A model generated the notes under the pieces. The model made no database searches. It was not told where the DNA came from and worked only from the letters and a program-made list of their open reading frames with translations. Position numbers and translations under genes: made by a program. This document shows, piece by piece, positions 54,651-63,164 of a DNA stretch of 64,000 nucleotides; the stretch's first letter is position 1, and each line of letters starts with the position of its first letter. Origin of the DNA: Cytophagaceae bacterium (GTDB lineage Bacteria; Bacteroidota; Bacteroidia; Cytophagales; Cyclobacteriaceae); assembly GCA_006969745.1 (NCBI GenBank), contig CP030886.1:1269001-1333000 (forward strand). Reading direction: 5' to 3'.

Positions 54651-56005
54651 GCGGGCAATCCTTTAAGATCTTCGTAGTTGAGGACGATGAATGGTATAGA
54701 AAACTACTTGTACATACACTCAGCTTAAATCCAGATCATTCAGTTAAGGCATTTTCAGATGGCGCATCAATGCTCAAAGAATTGAATGAAGGACCACAGC
54801 TCGTAACGCTCGATTTTCGGCTACCAGACTACAACGGCTCAGAGCTTTTTGACAAGATTAAATCGATAAACCCATCCATTGAGGTAATCATCATTTCTGA
54901 GCAACAGGATATTGAAACCGCCATTGATCTGCTTAAAAAAGGAGCGTACGATTACCTGACTAAGACAGATGATATAAGAGATCGTCTAATTCATGTATTG
55001 AATAAGCTTGGTAAGAATAAAAAGCTTGAGGCTCGTGTAGAAACACTTCAACAAGAAGTAGAAAAGAAATACGAATTTCAGAATAATATCATCGGCCAAA
55101 GTGCCGGGATCAAGCGAGTATTCAAGTTGATAGAAAAAGCCATATCCACCAACATCACAGTAATGATAAATGGCGAGACTGGCACAGGAAAAGAAGTAGT
55201 TGCTAAATCAATCCATTATAACGGAAAGCAAAAAACCAAGCCATTCGTTCCTGTCAATATGAGTGCTATTCCTAAAGACCTTGTTGAAAGTGAGCTATTT
55301 GGTCATGAAAAAGGTTCATTTACAGGTGCCGCGGGAAAACATATAGGCAAGTTTGAGCAAGCCAATGGCGGCACGCTATTCCTCGATGAAATAGGAGAAA
55401 TGGATATCTCACTTCAGGCCAAGCTCTTACGTGCTTTGCAAGAAAGAGAAATTACCAGAGTAGGCGGTACATCTTCCATCAAAATTGATTGCAGAGTAAT
55501 CGTAGCTACACACAGAAATTTACAACAAGAGGTTAAAAACGGAAATTTCAGAGAAGATCTCTATTATCGTCTTTTCGGACTGCCTATAGAGCTACCTCCT
55601 CTTCGCGAAAGGGACAAGGATATAATTATTCTTGCCAAACATTTTGCTGAATCATTCTCGAATGAGAATGGGCAGGAAATCAAAAGTTTTACTAAGGATG
55701 CGCTGCAAAAATTGATGAACTACTCCTATCCTGGAAACATTCGCGAGTTAAAATCAATTGTAGAGCTAGCTATTGTCATGGCTGATGAAAATGAGATTAC
55801 TCCCGATGACATCACTTTTGCTCAAAAAGATGTATTGGCTGACGTGCTCACAGAAGAAATGAGCATGAAAGATTATCAAATGCGCATCATTCACTTATAC
55901 CTCAAAAGGTATGATGACGACATCAAGCTCGTTTCTGAAAAACTTGATATTGGTCAATCCACCATTTACAGGCTTCTCAAAGAAGAAAAAGAAGCCTCCC
56001 AGTAA
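54647..56005 (+). CDS. Sigma-54-dependent NtrC-family response regulator
   Basis: Domains in order for the 452 residues are: receiver (Asp56 in VTLDFRLPDYNG), a coiled linker (128-142), AAA+ sigma-54 activation domain and a Fis-type HTH (MKDYQMRIIHLYLKRYDDDI...GQSTIYRLLKEEK). The AAA+ domain carries Walker A GETGTGKE (176-183), the sigma-54 contact loop as GSFTGA rather than GAFTGA (223-228), and Walker B GGTLFLDEIG. It should be phosphorylated by the kinase encoded next to it, bind TTCTCA-N3-TGAGAA enhancers and open sigma-54 promoters on both sides of the locus. The Ser substitution in GAFTGA is known among active homologues, so the protein is likely functional. Confidence 0.93.
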   Translation: MSGQSFKIFVVEDDEWYRKLLVHTLSLNPDHSVKAFSDGASMLKELNEGPQLVTLDFRLPDYNGSELFDKIKSINPSIEVIIISEQQDIETAIDLLKKGAYDYLTKTDDIRDRLIHVLNKLGKNKKLEARVETLQQEVEKKYEFQNNIIGQSAGIKRVFKLIEKAISTNITVMINGETGTGKEVVAKSIHYNGKQKTKPFVPVNMSAIPKDLVESELFGHEKGSFTGAAGKHIGKFEQANGGTLFLDEIGEMDISLQAKLLRALQEREITRVGGTSSIKIDCRVIVATHRNLQQEVKNGNFREDLYYRLFGLPIELPPLRERDKDIIILAKHFAESFSNENGQEIKSFTKDALQKLMNYSYPGNIRELKSIVELAIVMADENEITPDDITFAQKDVLADVLTEEMSMKDYQMRIIHLYLKRYDDDIKLVSEKLDIGQSTIYRLLKEEKEASQ

Positions 56006-56010
56006 GAGAC

Positions 56011-56031
56011 ATTTTCTCAAAATGAGAAAAT
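56011..56031. promoter_or_regulatory. Enhancer-type palindrome upstream of the beta-barrel gene
   Basis: Arms ATTTTCTCA and TGAGAAAAT flank AAA, a perfect 9-bp inverted repeat. The core TTCTCA-N3-TGAGAA is the same as at 51129-51143. It starts 6 bp after the activator stop and its centre lies 63 bp upstream of the GG of the -24 element. Confidence 0.7.
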
Positions 56032-56082
56032 AATAAGTCAACAAATTTTTATAACTATTTGATTATCAATATTTTATAAAAA

Positions 56083-56097
56083 AGGCACATCAATTGA
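56083..56097 (+). promoter_or_regulatory. Sigma-54-type promoter
   Basis: AGGCAC-ATCAA-TTGA resembles TGGCAC-N5-TTGC: GG and the second element (GA in place of GC) are at the correct distance. The expected start is near 56109, leaving a leader of about 19 nt before ATG 56128. Confidence 0.6.
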
Positions 56098-56127
56098 ACA
56101 TCTCATGTCGAACAAAATCATACGACA

Positions 56128-56631
56128 ATGAGAATATTGAAATCAATAGCAATCCTATCAATGATCCTATTTCTCACTGTACCCTCATTTGGGCAGCAGT
56201 TGAAAACAGGCACTTCATACAAAACTGCTATTGGAGTGCGAGGGTTAGGAACGTCTGGGTTGACTATCAAGCACTTTACTAAAGCAAACACAGCATTAGA
56301 AGGTATAGTAGGATTTTATCCAAATGCCTTTTCAGCCACACTTCTAGTTGAGCGCTATGCACCGGCATTTTCAGAACCAGGGTTAAACTGGTATTATGGA
56401 ATCGGCGGTCACATTGCTACCCAATCTGATGTAGTAAAAAACGATGGTCTTTATAGAAGAGAAACATCAGAGCTGGGCTTTGGCATAGATGGAATATTTG
56501 GTATTGAGTATAAAATTCAAGAAGTACCAATTGCACTGAGTCTGGATTTCAAACCATTTTTTGAAGTCGCGACCGATGGAGATGCATTCATCGCGCTTGA
56601 TCCCGGATTAGGCATCAAAGTAACATTTTAA
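56128..56631 (+). CDS. Small beta-barrel-type outer-membrane protein
   Basis: The 167-residue protein has a signal peptide (MRILKSIAILSMILFLTVPS, ending FGQ), then alternating strands with aromatic ends: AIGVRGLGTSGLTIKHF, LEGIVGFYPNAFSATLLVERY, WYYGIGGHIAT, GIDGIFGIEYKI, LSLDFKPFFEVA, GLGIKVTF. This suits an eight-strand barrel of the OmpX/OmpW size class with a C-terminal Phe. The family is not identified. It is the first gene of a three-gene unit that begins with a sigma-54 promoter and matching enhancer palindrome, so it is likely induced by the upstream two-component system. Confidence 0.82.
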   Translation: MRILKSIAILSMILFLTVPSFGQQLKTGTSYKTAIGVRGLGTSGLTIKHFTKANTALEGIVGFYPNAFSATLLVERYAPAFSEPGLNWYYGIGGHIATQSDVVKNDGLYRRETSELGFGIDGIFGIEYKIQEVPIALSLDFKPFFEVATDGDAFIALDPGLGIKVTF

Positions 56632-56641
56632 TTAAAAAATC

Positions 56642-56821
56642 ATGGAAATATCAATAACAGAGACAGTGGGATTGATTTACATCCTGATCGGAATAGCCAT
56701 ATGGATAATGGCTCATGTAAAATCCCACGCAAGTGCATACGAAGAAAAAGGACCGGTCATTTTTAGACTGGCAGCTCTAAAGAGGTGGTTTAGATCAAAA
56801 TTCGAACAAGTAATTAGTTAA
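56642..56821 (+). CDS. 59-residue single-pass membrane protein
   Basis: ATG 56642 to TAA 56821 encodes 59 residues: a short polar start (MEISITETVG), one membrane helix (about 10-25, LIYILIGIAIWIMA), and a basic amphipathic tail (AALKRWFRSKFEQV). It lies 10 bp after the beta-barrel gene and 13 bp before the coiled-coil gene, so it is the middle cistron of the unit. Its helix followed by a basic cytoplasmic tail suits a small inner-membrane protein. No family is recognised and no function is proposed beyond envelope location. Confidence 0.75.
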   Translation: MEISITETVGLIYILIGIAIWIMAHVKSHASAYEEKGPVIFRLAALKRWFRSKFEQVIS

Positions 56822-56834
56822 AACATAAATCAAA

Positions 56835-57740
56835 ATGAAAACGCAAACAAAAAACATACTTGCCGTGGTAATTGGCTTAGCAATTACCATAGCCATAGCT
56901 GTTGCATTTACAGGTATGCAAGAAGAAAAAAAAGAACTTCAAGTGCAATCAATGCAGCTGGAAGAAGAATTGCAACAACGAGACTCAGCATACAATGAAA
57001 TCATAGACATCATGTATGGTGTAGAGAGAAAGATTGAGAGGATCAAAGAAAGAGAAAACTTAATCTCCAATGTTAGTAGCAACGACGATTTTACCAAGGC
57101 AGACAAATTGCAAATGGTAAATGACATGAGCTTGATTGATAGTCTCATTGTACAATCCAATGAGACAGTAGCCAGATTAGTTGCCAAACTTGACAATGCG
57201 AATATTAATCTCAACTCGTTCAAGAATCGTGTCAATCAACTTTCGAACGAATTGAAAGAACGCAAAAAATCTATCGCCGTGCTTCGCGAGGAGTTGAAAG
57301 ACAAAGATATCGTCATAGAAGAGATGACAGCCGATATTAAGTCTTTGGAGTATAGAGTAGACACACAAGAAGCTACATTGGAAACCCAGATGGCTAAAAT
57401 CAATATGCAGCAGGAGGAGCTGAACAAAGCCTTTTTCGCTATTGGTTCAGAAAAGTCACTTGTGGAAGACGGTCTTGTCTCTAAAGAAGGTGGATTCCTT
57501 TGGTTTGGTAAAACCAATGAGCTTGACCCGGATGCATCTAAAGAAAAGTTTAGTGAAATAGACATAAGAACCACAAATCGCGTAATCGTAGACGCTGCAA
57601 AAGTAGACTTGATCACAGAACACCCTTCAGAATCTTATGAGATTGTGAAAGAAGGCGATGTAATCAAGTACATAGATATCAAGAACCCGGATAAGTTCTG
57701 GGAAATTTCGAAATACCTGGTTGTAGCTGTAAAAAGCTAG
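56835..57740 (+). CDS. Membrane-anchored coiled-coil protein
   Basis: The 301-residue protein has an N-terminal membrane helix (ILAVVIGLAITIAIAVAF, about 8-25), then a long coiled coil (about 28-200) rich in Glu, Lys, Leu and Gln. A small C-terminal domain follows: KEGGFLWFGKTNELDP, ATTNRVIVDAAKVDLI-like strands, and HPSESYEIVKEGD...DKFWEISKYLVVAV. The end resembles a domain I recall from Bacteroidota proteins annotated as Cbp1-like adhesins, but I cannot verify this. It is the last gene of the sigma-54 unit and probably spans the periplasm or extends outward from the inner membrane. Confidence 0.8.
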   Translation: MKTQTKNILAVVIGLAITIAIAVAFTGMQEEKKELQVQSMQLEEELQQRDSAYNEIIDIMYGVERKIERIKERENLISNVSSNDDFTKADKLQMVNDMSLIDSLIVQSNETVARLVAKLDNANINLNSFKNRVNQLSNELKERKKSIAVLREELKDKDIVIEEMTADIKSLEYRVDTQEATLETQMAKINMQQEELNKAFFAIGSEKSLVEDGLVSKEGGFLWFGKTNELDPDASKEKFSEIDIRTTNRVIVDAAKVDLITEHPSESYEIVKEGDVIKYIDIKNPDKFWEISKYLVVAVKS

Positions 57741-57765
57741 GATCAGTTATGGGTTGTGGTGACTC

Positions 57766-57856
57766 AAGGGTTCGCTTCCTGCGGACCCTTCTTTAAAAAA
57801 TCAATCAGCGCCCTCACCAAGAGCCTGTCCAATCAAATGGACAGGCTTTATTTTAT
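57766..57856 (+). terminator. Two hairpins ending the sigma-54 operon
   Basis: First, AAGGGTTCGC with GCGGACCCTT (57766-57790, one wobble), with a weak T tail. Second, AGCCTGTCC with GGACAGGCT (57822-57847), followed by TTATTTTAT. The second is a good rho-independent terminator. Confidence 0.8.
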
Positions 57857-57884
57857 ACGTTTGTTATACGATTAGGAAACTAAT
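57856..57884 (+). promoter_or_regulatory. Promoter box and palindrome upstream of the second padR
   Basis: TACGTTTG (57856-57863) matches TAnnTTTG exactly, and ATTAG-GAAA-CTAAT (57871-57884) is a palindrome placed just downstream, a likely PadR operator. The upstream -33 region is covered by the preceding terminator and no TTG is clear. Confidence 0.45.
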
Positions 57885-57910
57885 GTGAATTTCTTCCGTA
57901 TCACCATTCT

Positions 57911-58246
57911 ATGAAGCACACACAGCTTGGTGAATTTGAAGAATTGGTTCTCCTTGTAGTAGGTTCTCTTCTCGACAATGCCTACAGTATCTCTATCAAA
58001 GCAGAACTCAAAGAAAAAACCAAACGCAATCCCAGCATAGGGGCACTACACTCTGCATTGAGCAGGCTGGAAAAGAAGGGATTTATTTCTTCTCATGAAG
58101 GCGGTGCCACGACCGAAAGAGGTGGTCGAAGAAAACGATTTTATCAAATCACCGCTTTTGGCCGCAAGGCATTAGATCAATCTTACGAATTAAGATCATC
58201 TCTCTATCACACGCTACCCAAGATAAGTTATGCAGGGAAAGGATGA
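57911..58246 (+). CDS. PadR-family transcriptional regulator
   Basis: The 111-residue protein has a PadR winged helix: LGEFEELVLLVVGSLLDNAY, then SIGALHSALSRLEKKGFISS and the wing RGGRRKRFYQITAFGRKAL. It overlaps the following permease gene by 17 bp. Cytophagales genomes carry many such PadR plus FtsX-permease pairs, in which the regulator probably represses its partner. The palindrome at 57871-57884 is a likely site. Confidence 0.9.
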   Translation: MKHTQLGEFEELVLLVVGSLLDNAYSISIKAELKEKTKRNPSIGALHSALSRLEKKGFISSHEGGATTERGGRRKRFYQITAFGRKALDQSYELRSSLYHTLPKISYAGKG

Positions 58247-60881
58247 AACTAGGTCTGCTATTCCTCCTAAATGGCCGGACAAATTCCTGGGGTGGTTTTG
58301 TCATGAAGATCATTTGGAAATACTCCGCGGAGATGTATATGAACTCTATGATGAACGATTGGGATCCATGCAAAAATGGCAAGCCGATTTGCTCTTTATC
58401 ATTGACATACTAGGTCTGTGCCGCCCTTTTGCATTTAAAAAGAAAAGTCAAAACTCAACTCAAATAGCCATGTTTAAAAATTATTTTAAGATCACCTATA
58501 GAAATTTCATCCGACAGAAAGTCTATTCTGTCCTTAACATAAGTGGTTTGGCAATAGGCCTGGCCTGCTCAATTCTCATATTTATTTATATAAACGATGA
58601 GCTGAGCTTTGATAAATTTCATTCGAAATCTGATCGTATCTATCGTGTGCTTGAGAAATTCGAAAGTGAAGGAGTTGGTGAGCACTCCGCCAGCCTGCCC
58701 TTTCCTACTGGTCCTGCCTTGAAAAATGATTTTAGCAGACAGGTGGAACACTCCGTTCGATTTTTCAACTTCCAATCACCATCCCTTGCATTAGCAAACA
58801 AAGCAGCAGACAAAGGCTTCAATGAGTCCAATATCTTTTTCGCAGATTCGACTTTTTTCAATGTTTTTGATTTTGAGATGTTGGCCGGAGACAAAGAAAC
58901 TGCTTTGAACGAGCCCAACTCTATTCTCATCACACGTTCGATGGTTAAGAAATATTTCAATGATGAAGATCCATTGGGAAAGACACTTGAATTTCAAGGC
59001 AACCAAAACCTGATGGTAACCGGCATACTAGAAGATGCTCCAAAAAATGCTCATTTTACCTTTGACTTCATTGTTTCTTTTTCCAGCTTGAAAGCTTCCT
59101 TTGGTGGAGGCTACCCTACCACTTGGTATTGGAATCCATGTTGGACCTATATTGTATTAGAGGAAAATACAAGTCCCGAAAGTCTCATATCTCAGTTTCC
59201 TGATTTCGTAGATAAGTATTTCCCGGACTTTATCAAAGACGATATTGAACTGCAACTTCAACCCATTGAAGATATTCATCTCACAAGTAAGTTGGATTAC
59301 GAGATTGCTGCCAATAGTGATATTAAAAATGTATACATATTTGGACTCGTAGCTGTTTTCATTCTCATAATTGCGGCCATTAATTTCATCAATCTTAGTA
59401 CCGCACGAGCAAATAAGCGAGCCAAAGAAGTTGGTGTTCGTAAGTCATTAGGTAGCGCTAAATCACAGCTTGTCAATCAGTTCATCTTCGAATCCATCTT
59501 GCTTACATTTTCAGCTCTTCTCATTGCAGTAGTACTAGTGGTGCTTGTGCTGCCGGCATTCAATGGACTTACAGAGAAATCAGTTCCCATTTCAATATTA
59601 CTCGAACCCGTATTTCTATTAGGTCTGATTAGTGCTGGCTTGGCAATAGGACTACTATCCGGCTTTTATCCAGCTTTTGTTCTATCATCATTCAAAACCG
59701 TCCTTGTATTGAAAAACGGACACCTCAAGACCAATGGAATGAACTTCAGAAGAGTTCTGGTAACAACACAATTCTCTATTTCTATCATGCTTATAATTGG
59801 CACATTTATCGTGCTAAAGCAACTCAATTTTCTTCAAAACAAAGATGCAGGGTTTGATGACGAGAATGTGGTATTGATACCTGTGATACAATCGCCAATG
59901 GGTCAGCATTACGAGAATTTCAAAACCTCAGCTCTTCAAAGCCCTCATATCAAATCTATGACCGCTGTGGAGGAGATAGTTGGCACTAAGTTTCAGGTAG
60001 GAAACTACCAATTTGAGGGCATGGAACAGTCCAAACCGTTCCCAAGATTCAATGTACGCCATGATTTTGTTTCTACCATGAATATTCCTCTAGCTGCAGG
60101 TCGCGCATACGATCAGACCATCCAAACTGATGACTCACTTGCACTGGTTGTAAATGAAACACTCGTAGAAAGTATGGGTTGGGAAAGTCCTGAAGATGCA
60201 GTGGGGAAAAGGTTTAACTTCAGAGGTGAACTAAAAGGAAAAGTGGTTGGTGTTGTTAAAGATTACAATTTCGCATCCAAACACTACCCTATCGCCCCAT
60301 TAGTAATTACACTCAACACCAGACCAGGGGCATTTAATCTCTTCATCAAGTATGTAGCTGTTAAAATCGAAGGCGATCAAATACGCCCTGCAATTGAAGA
60401 CCTGGAAAAAGCATGGCTCTCCGTTCTTCCTGAACGACCTTTCGATTTCTTCTTTTTAGACGATAGAATCAATGACGCTTATAAGGCTGAACAAAAACTC
60501 AGTGACGTCACATTGATTTTTTCCGGGCTGGCTATTTTGGTTGCCTGCCTGGGCCTTTTTGGATTGGCAACCTTCAGCGTTGAGCAGCGAACAAAAGAAA
60601 TAGGAGTCAGAAAAGTTCTTGGAATAAATGCCGGACAGATCATGTATCTGCTCTCTAAAGAGTTTATGATTTTGATTGGTGTAGCCTTTCTGATATCTAT
60701 TCCTCTTGCCTATTACTCACTCAATCAATGGCTTGAAGGTTTTGCCTTTCGGGTTGATATTCAGATTTGGCCATTTATTATCGCGGGATTGTTGGCCTTT
60801 CTAATTTCATCCGCAACAGTTGCTTTTCATGCGCTGAAAGCTTCGTACATTAATCCGGTTGATACGCTTAAATATGAGTAA
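58230..60881 (+). CDS. FtsX/MacB-type ABC permease with N-terminal prefix domain
   Basis: The first 75 or so of the 883 residues form a permease-prefix region (PPKWPDKFLGWFCHEDHLEI...LYDERLGSM). Two MacB/FtsX halves follow. Each has a first helix (VYSVLNISGLAIGLACSILI; ILVTTQFSISIMLIIG-like), a periplasmic domain, and three helices with the coupling segment RAKEVGVRKSLGSAKSQLV or RTKEIGVRKVLGINAGQI. No ATPase gene lies next to it, so it would use one encoded elsewhere or act without ATP. These duplicated permeases may export small molecules or peptides, or sense envelope state. It overlaps the PadR gene by 17 bp and ends exactly where the convergent desaturase gene ends. Confidence 0.88.
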   Translation: MQGKDETRSAIPPKWPDKFLGWFCHEDHLEILRGDVYELYDERLGSMQKWQADLLFIIDILGLCRPFAFKKKSQNSTQIAMFKNYFKITYRNFIRQKVYSVLNISGLAIGLACSILIFIYINDELSFDKFHSKSDRIYRVLEKFESEGVGEHSASLPFPTGPALKNDFSRQVEHSVRFFNFQSPSLALANKAADKGFNESNIFFADSTFFNVFDFEMLAGDKETALNEPNSILITRSMVKKYFNDEDPLGKTLEFQGNQNLMVTGILEDAPKNAHFTFDFIVSFSSLKASFGGGYPTTWYWNPCWTYIVLEENTSPESLISQFPDFVDKYFPDFIKDDIELQLQPIEDIHLTSKLDYEIAANSDIKNVYIFGLVAVFILIIAAINFINLSTARANKRAKEVGVRKSLGSAKSQLVNQFIFESILLTFSALLIAVVLVVLVLPAFNGLTEKSVPISILLEPVFLLGLISAGLAIGLLSGFYPAFVLSSFKTVLVLKNGHLKTNGMNFRRVLVTTQFSISIMLIIGTFIVLKQLNFLQNKDAGFDDENVVLIPVIQSPMGQHYENFKTSALQSPHIKSMTAVEEIVGTKFQVGNYQFEGMEQSKPFPRFNVRHDFVSTMNIPLAAGRAYDQTIQTDDSLALVVNETLVESMGWESPEDAVGKRFNFRGELKGKVVGVVKDYNFASKHYPIAPLVITLNTRPGAFNLFIKYVAVKIEGDQIRPAIEDLEKAWLSVLPERPFDFFFLDDRINDAYKAEQKLSDVTLIFSGLAILVACLGLFGLATFSVEQRTKEIGVRKVLGINAGQIMYLLSKEFMILIGVAFLISIPLAYYSLNQWLEGFAFRVDIQIWPFIIAGLLAFLISSATVAFHALKASYINPVDTLKYE

Positions 60882-61700
60882 TTAATAGTCCGTTTTTATG
60901 GATTTGTTGAGCGGTAAGCCAAGTTGATATTTGATGCTTTCATCCTTGGTTTCATCTGCCACATCCAATCCGTATTTTATTTTCCGTGGATCATCGTAAA
61001 CAAAGGTTCCAAACATGCGATCCCAAAGCGAAAAAATGTTTCCGAAATTGGTATCTGTCCATGGGCGCTCAAAATGATGATGAAACTTGTGCACGTTTGG
61101 CGTAATGAAAATGTAGCTCAGTGGCTTATCAAGCCACTGCGGTAATGAAATATTAGCATGGGAAATATAGGTGAAGAAAATCGTGCAAATACGATAGAAT
61201 ACATAGAACGATACCGGAATGCCAAAAACAATAACAGTGGCAATGGCAAAACATTCTCTTAGCAAATAATCACCCGGATGATGCCTGGTGCCGGTAGTTG
61301 CATCAACTTTGGTGTCACTGTGGTGTACCATGTGAAACTTCCACATCCACTTTACACGATGCAGCATATAATGGACAACATATTGGGCAATGAAATCCAG
61401 AGCCATTACCGCAATTAGAAGCTCAACAAAAAATGGAAGTTCTACCGCTTGAAGAAGCCCAATGTTTGATTCGCTTATCCAGAAAAATACCCCTACAGTA
61501 GCAATGCCTACAAGCACGTTAATAATCATTGAAAAGGAGAAAAAAATCAGATTAATTCCATCGTGTTTCCATTTCTTATATTCATGTCTTACAAGTGGAA
61601 TTGCAGCCTCCAGAATCCAGACAAATAACAGACATGCAATTACCCACAACAATTTTTGAACTGCCGGCAAATCCTCAAAAATCCCTATAAAATCCTCCAT
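60882..61700 (-). CDS. Sterol desaturase / fatty-acid hydroxylase family membrane protein
   Basis: The 272-residue protein has about four to five helices and the histidine clusters of the membrane di-iron family: HYMLHRVKWMWKFHMVHHSD (HxxxH and HxxHH) and HKFHHHFERPW. These ligate two irons used for hydroxylation or desaturation of lipids at the membrane. The substrate is unknown; sterols are unlikely in Bacteroidota, so fatty acids, hopanoids or carotenoids are better candidates. It is convergent with the ABC permease gene (0 bp gap) and divergent from the hydrolase gene. Confidence 0.88.
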   Translation of the reverse strand: MEDFIGIFEDLPAVQKLLWVIACLLFVWILEAAIPLVRHEYKKWKHDGINLIFFSFSMIINVLVGIATVGVFFWISESNIGLLQAVELPFFVELLIAVMALDFIAQYVVHYMLHRVKWMWKFHMVHHSDTKVDATTGTRHHPGDYLLRECFAIATVIVFGIPVSFYVFYRICTIFFTYISHANISLPQWLDKPLSYIFITPNVHKFHHHFERPWTDTNFGNIFSLWDRMFGTFVYDDPRKIKYGLDVADETKDESIKYQLGLPLNKSIKTDY

Positions 61701-61772
61701 ACTAGTAAAAATACACTAAGCACATTTTGTTTGAAAATTCAGGGTAAAACAGCCTGTTTTTGTTGTATTGAC

Positions 61773-63071
61773 ATGAAAACATTTTTTTCAACTTTAATCT
61801 TTCTTTTCAGCACGCCACTATTTGCTCAAATCCCAGGTCAAGTTGTAGATACTGTGGTGTGTCAGGCCGATAAAAACCAATCCTATGCGCTCTTCCTACC
61901 ATCTGATTATTCAGATGAAAAAAAATGGCCTATAATCTACTTTTTCGAGCCTGCTGCTCGAGGTTCACTACCAGTAGAACTTTACTCAGAAGTAGCAGAA
62001 GAACTGGGATATATTCTTGCATGTACTCACAACTCAAGAAACGGAAGCTATGACCGAAGCTTTAAGGCTGCGGATGCCATTTTTCTGGATACTCAAAAAA
62101 AACTTTCCATCGATTTTGACCAAGTAATTTTCAGTGGTTTTTCCGGTGGATCTCGATTAGCGCTATCGCTGGCAGTAATTTCCGAAGCTGCATATGGTGT
62201 GATAGGAGTAGGAGCAGCACAACCTCCGACACCCGCTTATATGGTAATGGAAAAAAAGGACTTTAAATACGTAGGACTCGTCGGAGCAAGGGATATGAAC
62301 TACCTGGAGCATAAATCCTTCAAAACGCACTTAAACTCACTTGAAATGGACAACCTGCTACTCGTCAGCAACCTGACACATAGATGGCCCGAAACGAATG
62401 ACTTCCGCCTGGCCCTATTATGGATGCAGGATGATACCGACAAATTTCTGAGTTCTATTGCAGAGAAAATCAAATCTGAAAAAGATTCAATTCCCCTATC
62501 TGATGTACTGGACTTAAGAATGCTGATCAATGACAAAAGTGTCAATCCAGATTCAAAGCAAGTGAAAAAGGCCCTAAAGGAGGAAAACAAGATTTTCAAA
62601 AAAGAGCAAATTATCAAAAGTGCAATTACAGACACTATGAATGTCGCGTTTCGACTCGAAAACACCGACAATCCCAGCTATGACTGGGTGGTGAGAAAAG
62701 TTCAAAAACTCAAAAGCCAGAAAACCAAGTCAGACTATCTGCAAGAGAAAATGATGGTTGATCGAATTCTAAACTATGTAGGCGCAATTTGTTATGAATC
62801 CGGACTTAGAATGAAAACACAAGGATTTACTCTGAAAGCTTTGGTTGCCTTTGCAATATGGGAAGTCGTCTATGAGAACCCTGTTTTCGCCAATTGGGTG
62901 AAAGCTCGAATCTATGCCTCAGATAAAAACCCCAAAGAGGCACTTGAACATTTGGAAGTTGCTCTAAAATCTGGGAAAGTGAAAAAAGAATCAATCTTTC
63001 GAGAACCTGATTTCGAAGGACTGCATGATGACCCTCGATTTAAGAAGTTGATTGAGACTTATTACAATTAG
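61773..63071 (+). CDS. Secreted alpha/beta hydrolase-fold protein
   Basis: I start at ATG 61773 inside a longer frame because it begins a signal peptide (MKTFFSTLIFLFSTPLFAQ). The 432-residue product has an alpha/beta hydrolase fold in its first half: WPIIYFFEPAARG for the first strand and oxyanion region, nucleophile elbow FSGFSGGSRLAL (Ser124), an acid candidate in VGARDMN (Asp173) and His203 in LTHRWP. The second half is helical with TPR-like repeats (ALKAF..., ALEHLEVALKSGKV). It resembles esterases of the PHB-depolymerase/dienelactone type. The substrate is unknown. It is monocistronic. Confidence 0.78.
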   Translation: MKTFFSTLIFLFSTPLFAQIPGQVVDTVVCQADKNQSYALFLPSDYSDEKKWPIIYFFEPAARGSLPVELYSEVAEELGYILACTHNSRNGSYDRSFKAADAIFLDTQKKLSIDFDQVIFSGFSGGSRLALSLAVISEAAYGVIGVGAAQPPTPAYMVMEKKDFKYVGLVGARDMNYLEHKSFKTHLNSLEMDNLLLVSNLTHRWPETNDFRLALLWMQDDTDKFLSSIAEKIKSEKDSIPLSDVLDLRMLINDKSVNPDSKQVKKALKEENKIFKKEQIIKSAITDTMNVAFRLENTDNPSYDWVVRKVQKLKSQKTKSDYLQEKMMVDRILNYVGAICYESGLRMKTQGFTLKALVAFAIWEVVYENPVFANWVKARIYASDKNPKEALEHLEVALKSGKVKKESIFREPDFEGLHDDPRFKKLIETYYN

Positions 63072-63164
63072 AACGAGTAGTCCTGGTATACATGGATAAG
63101 GGATCATATATCGAATGCTTTCCCTCCCCAGAACTAAATCTCTATCAAAAAATTCAGTTGATTT

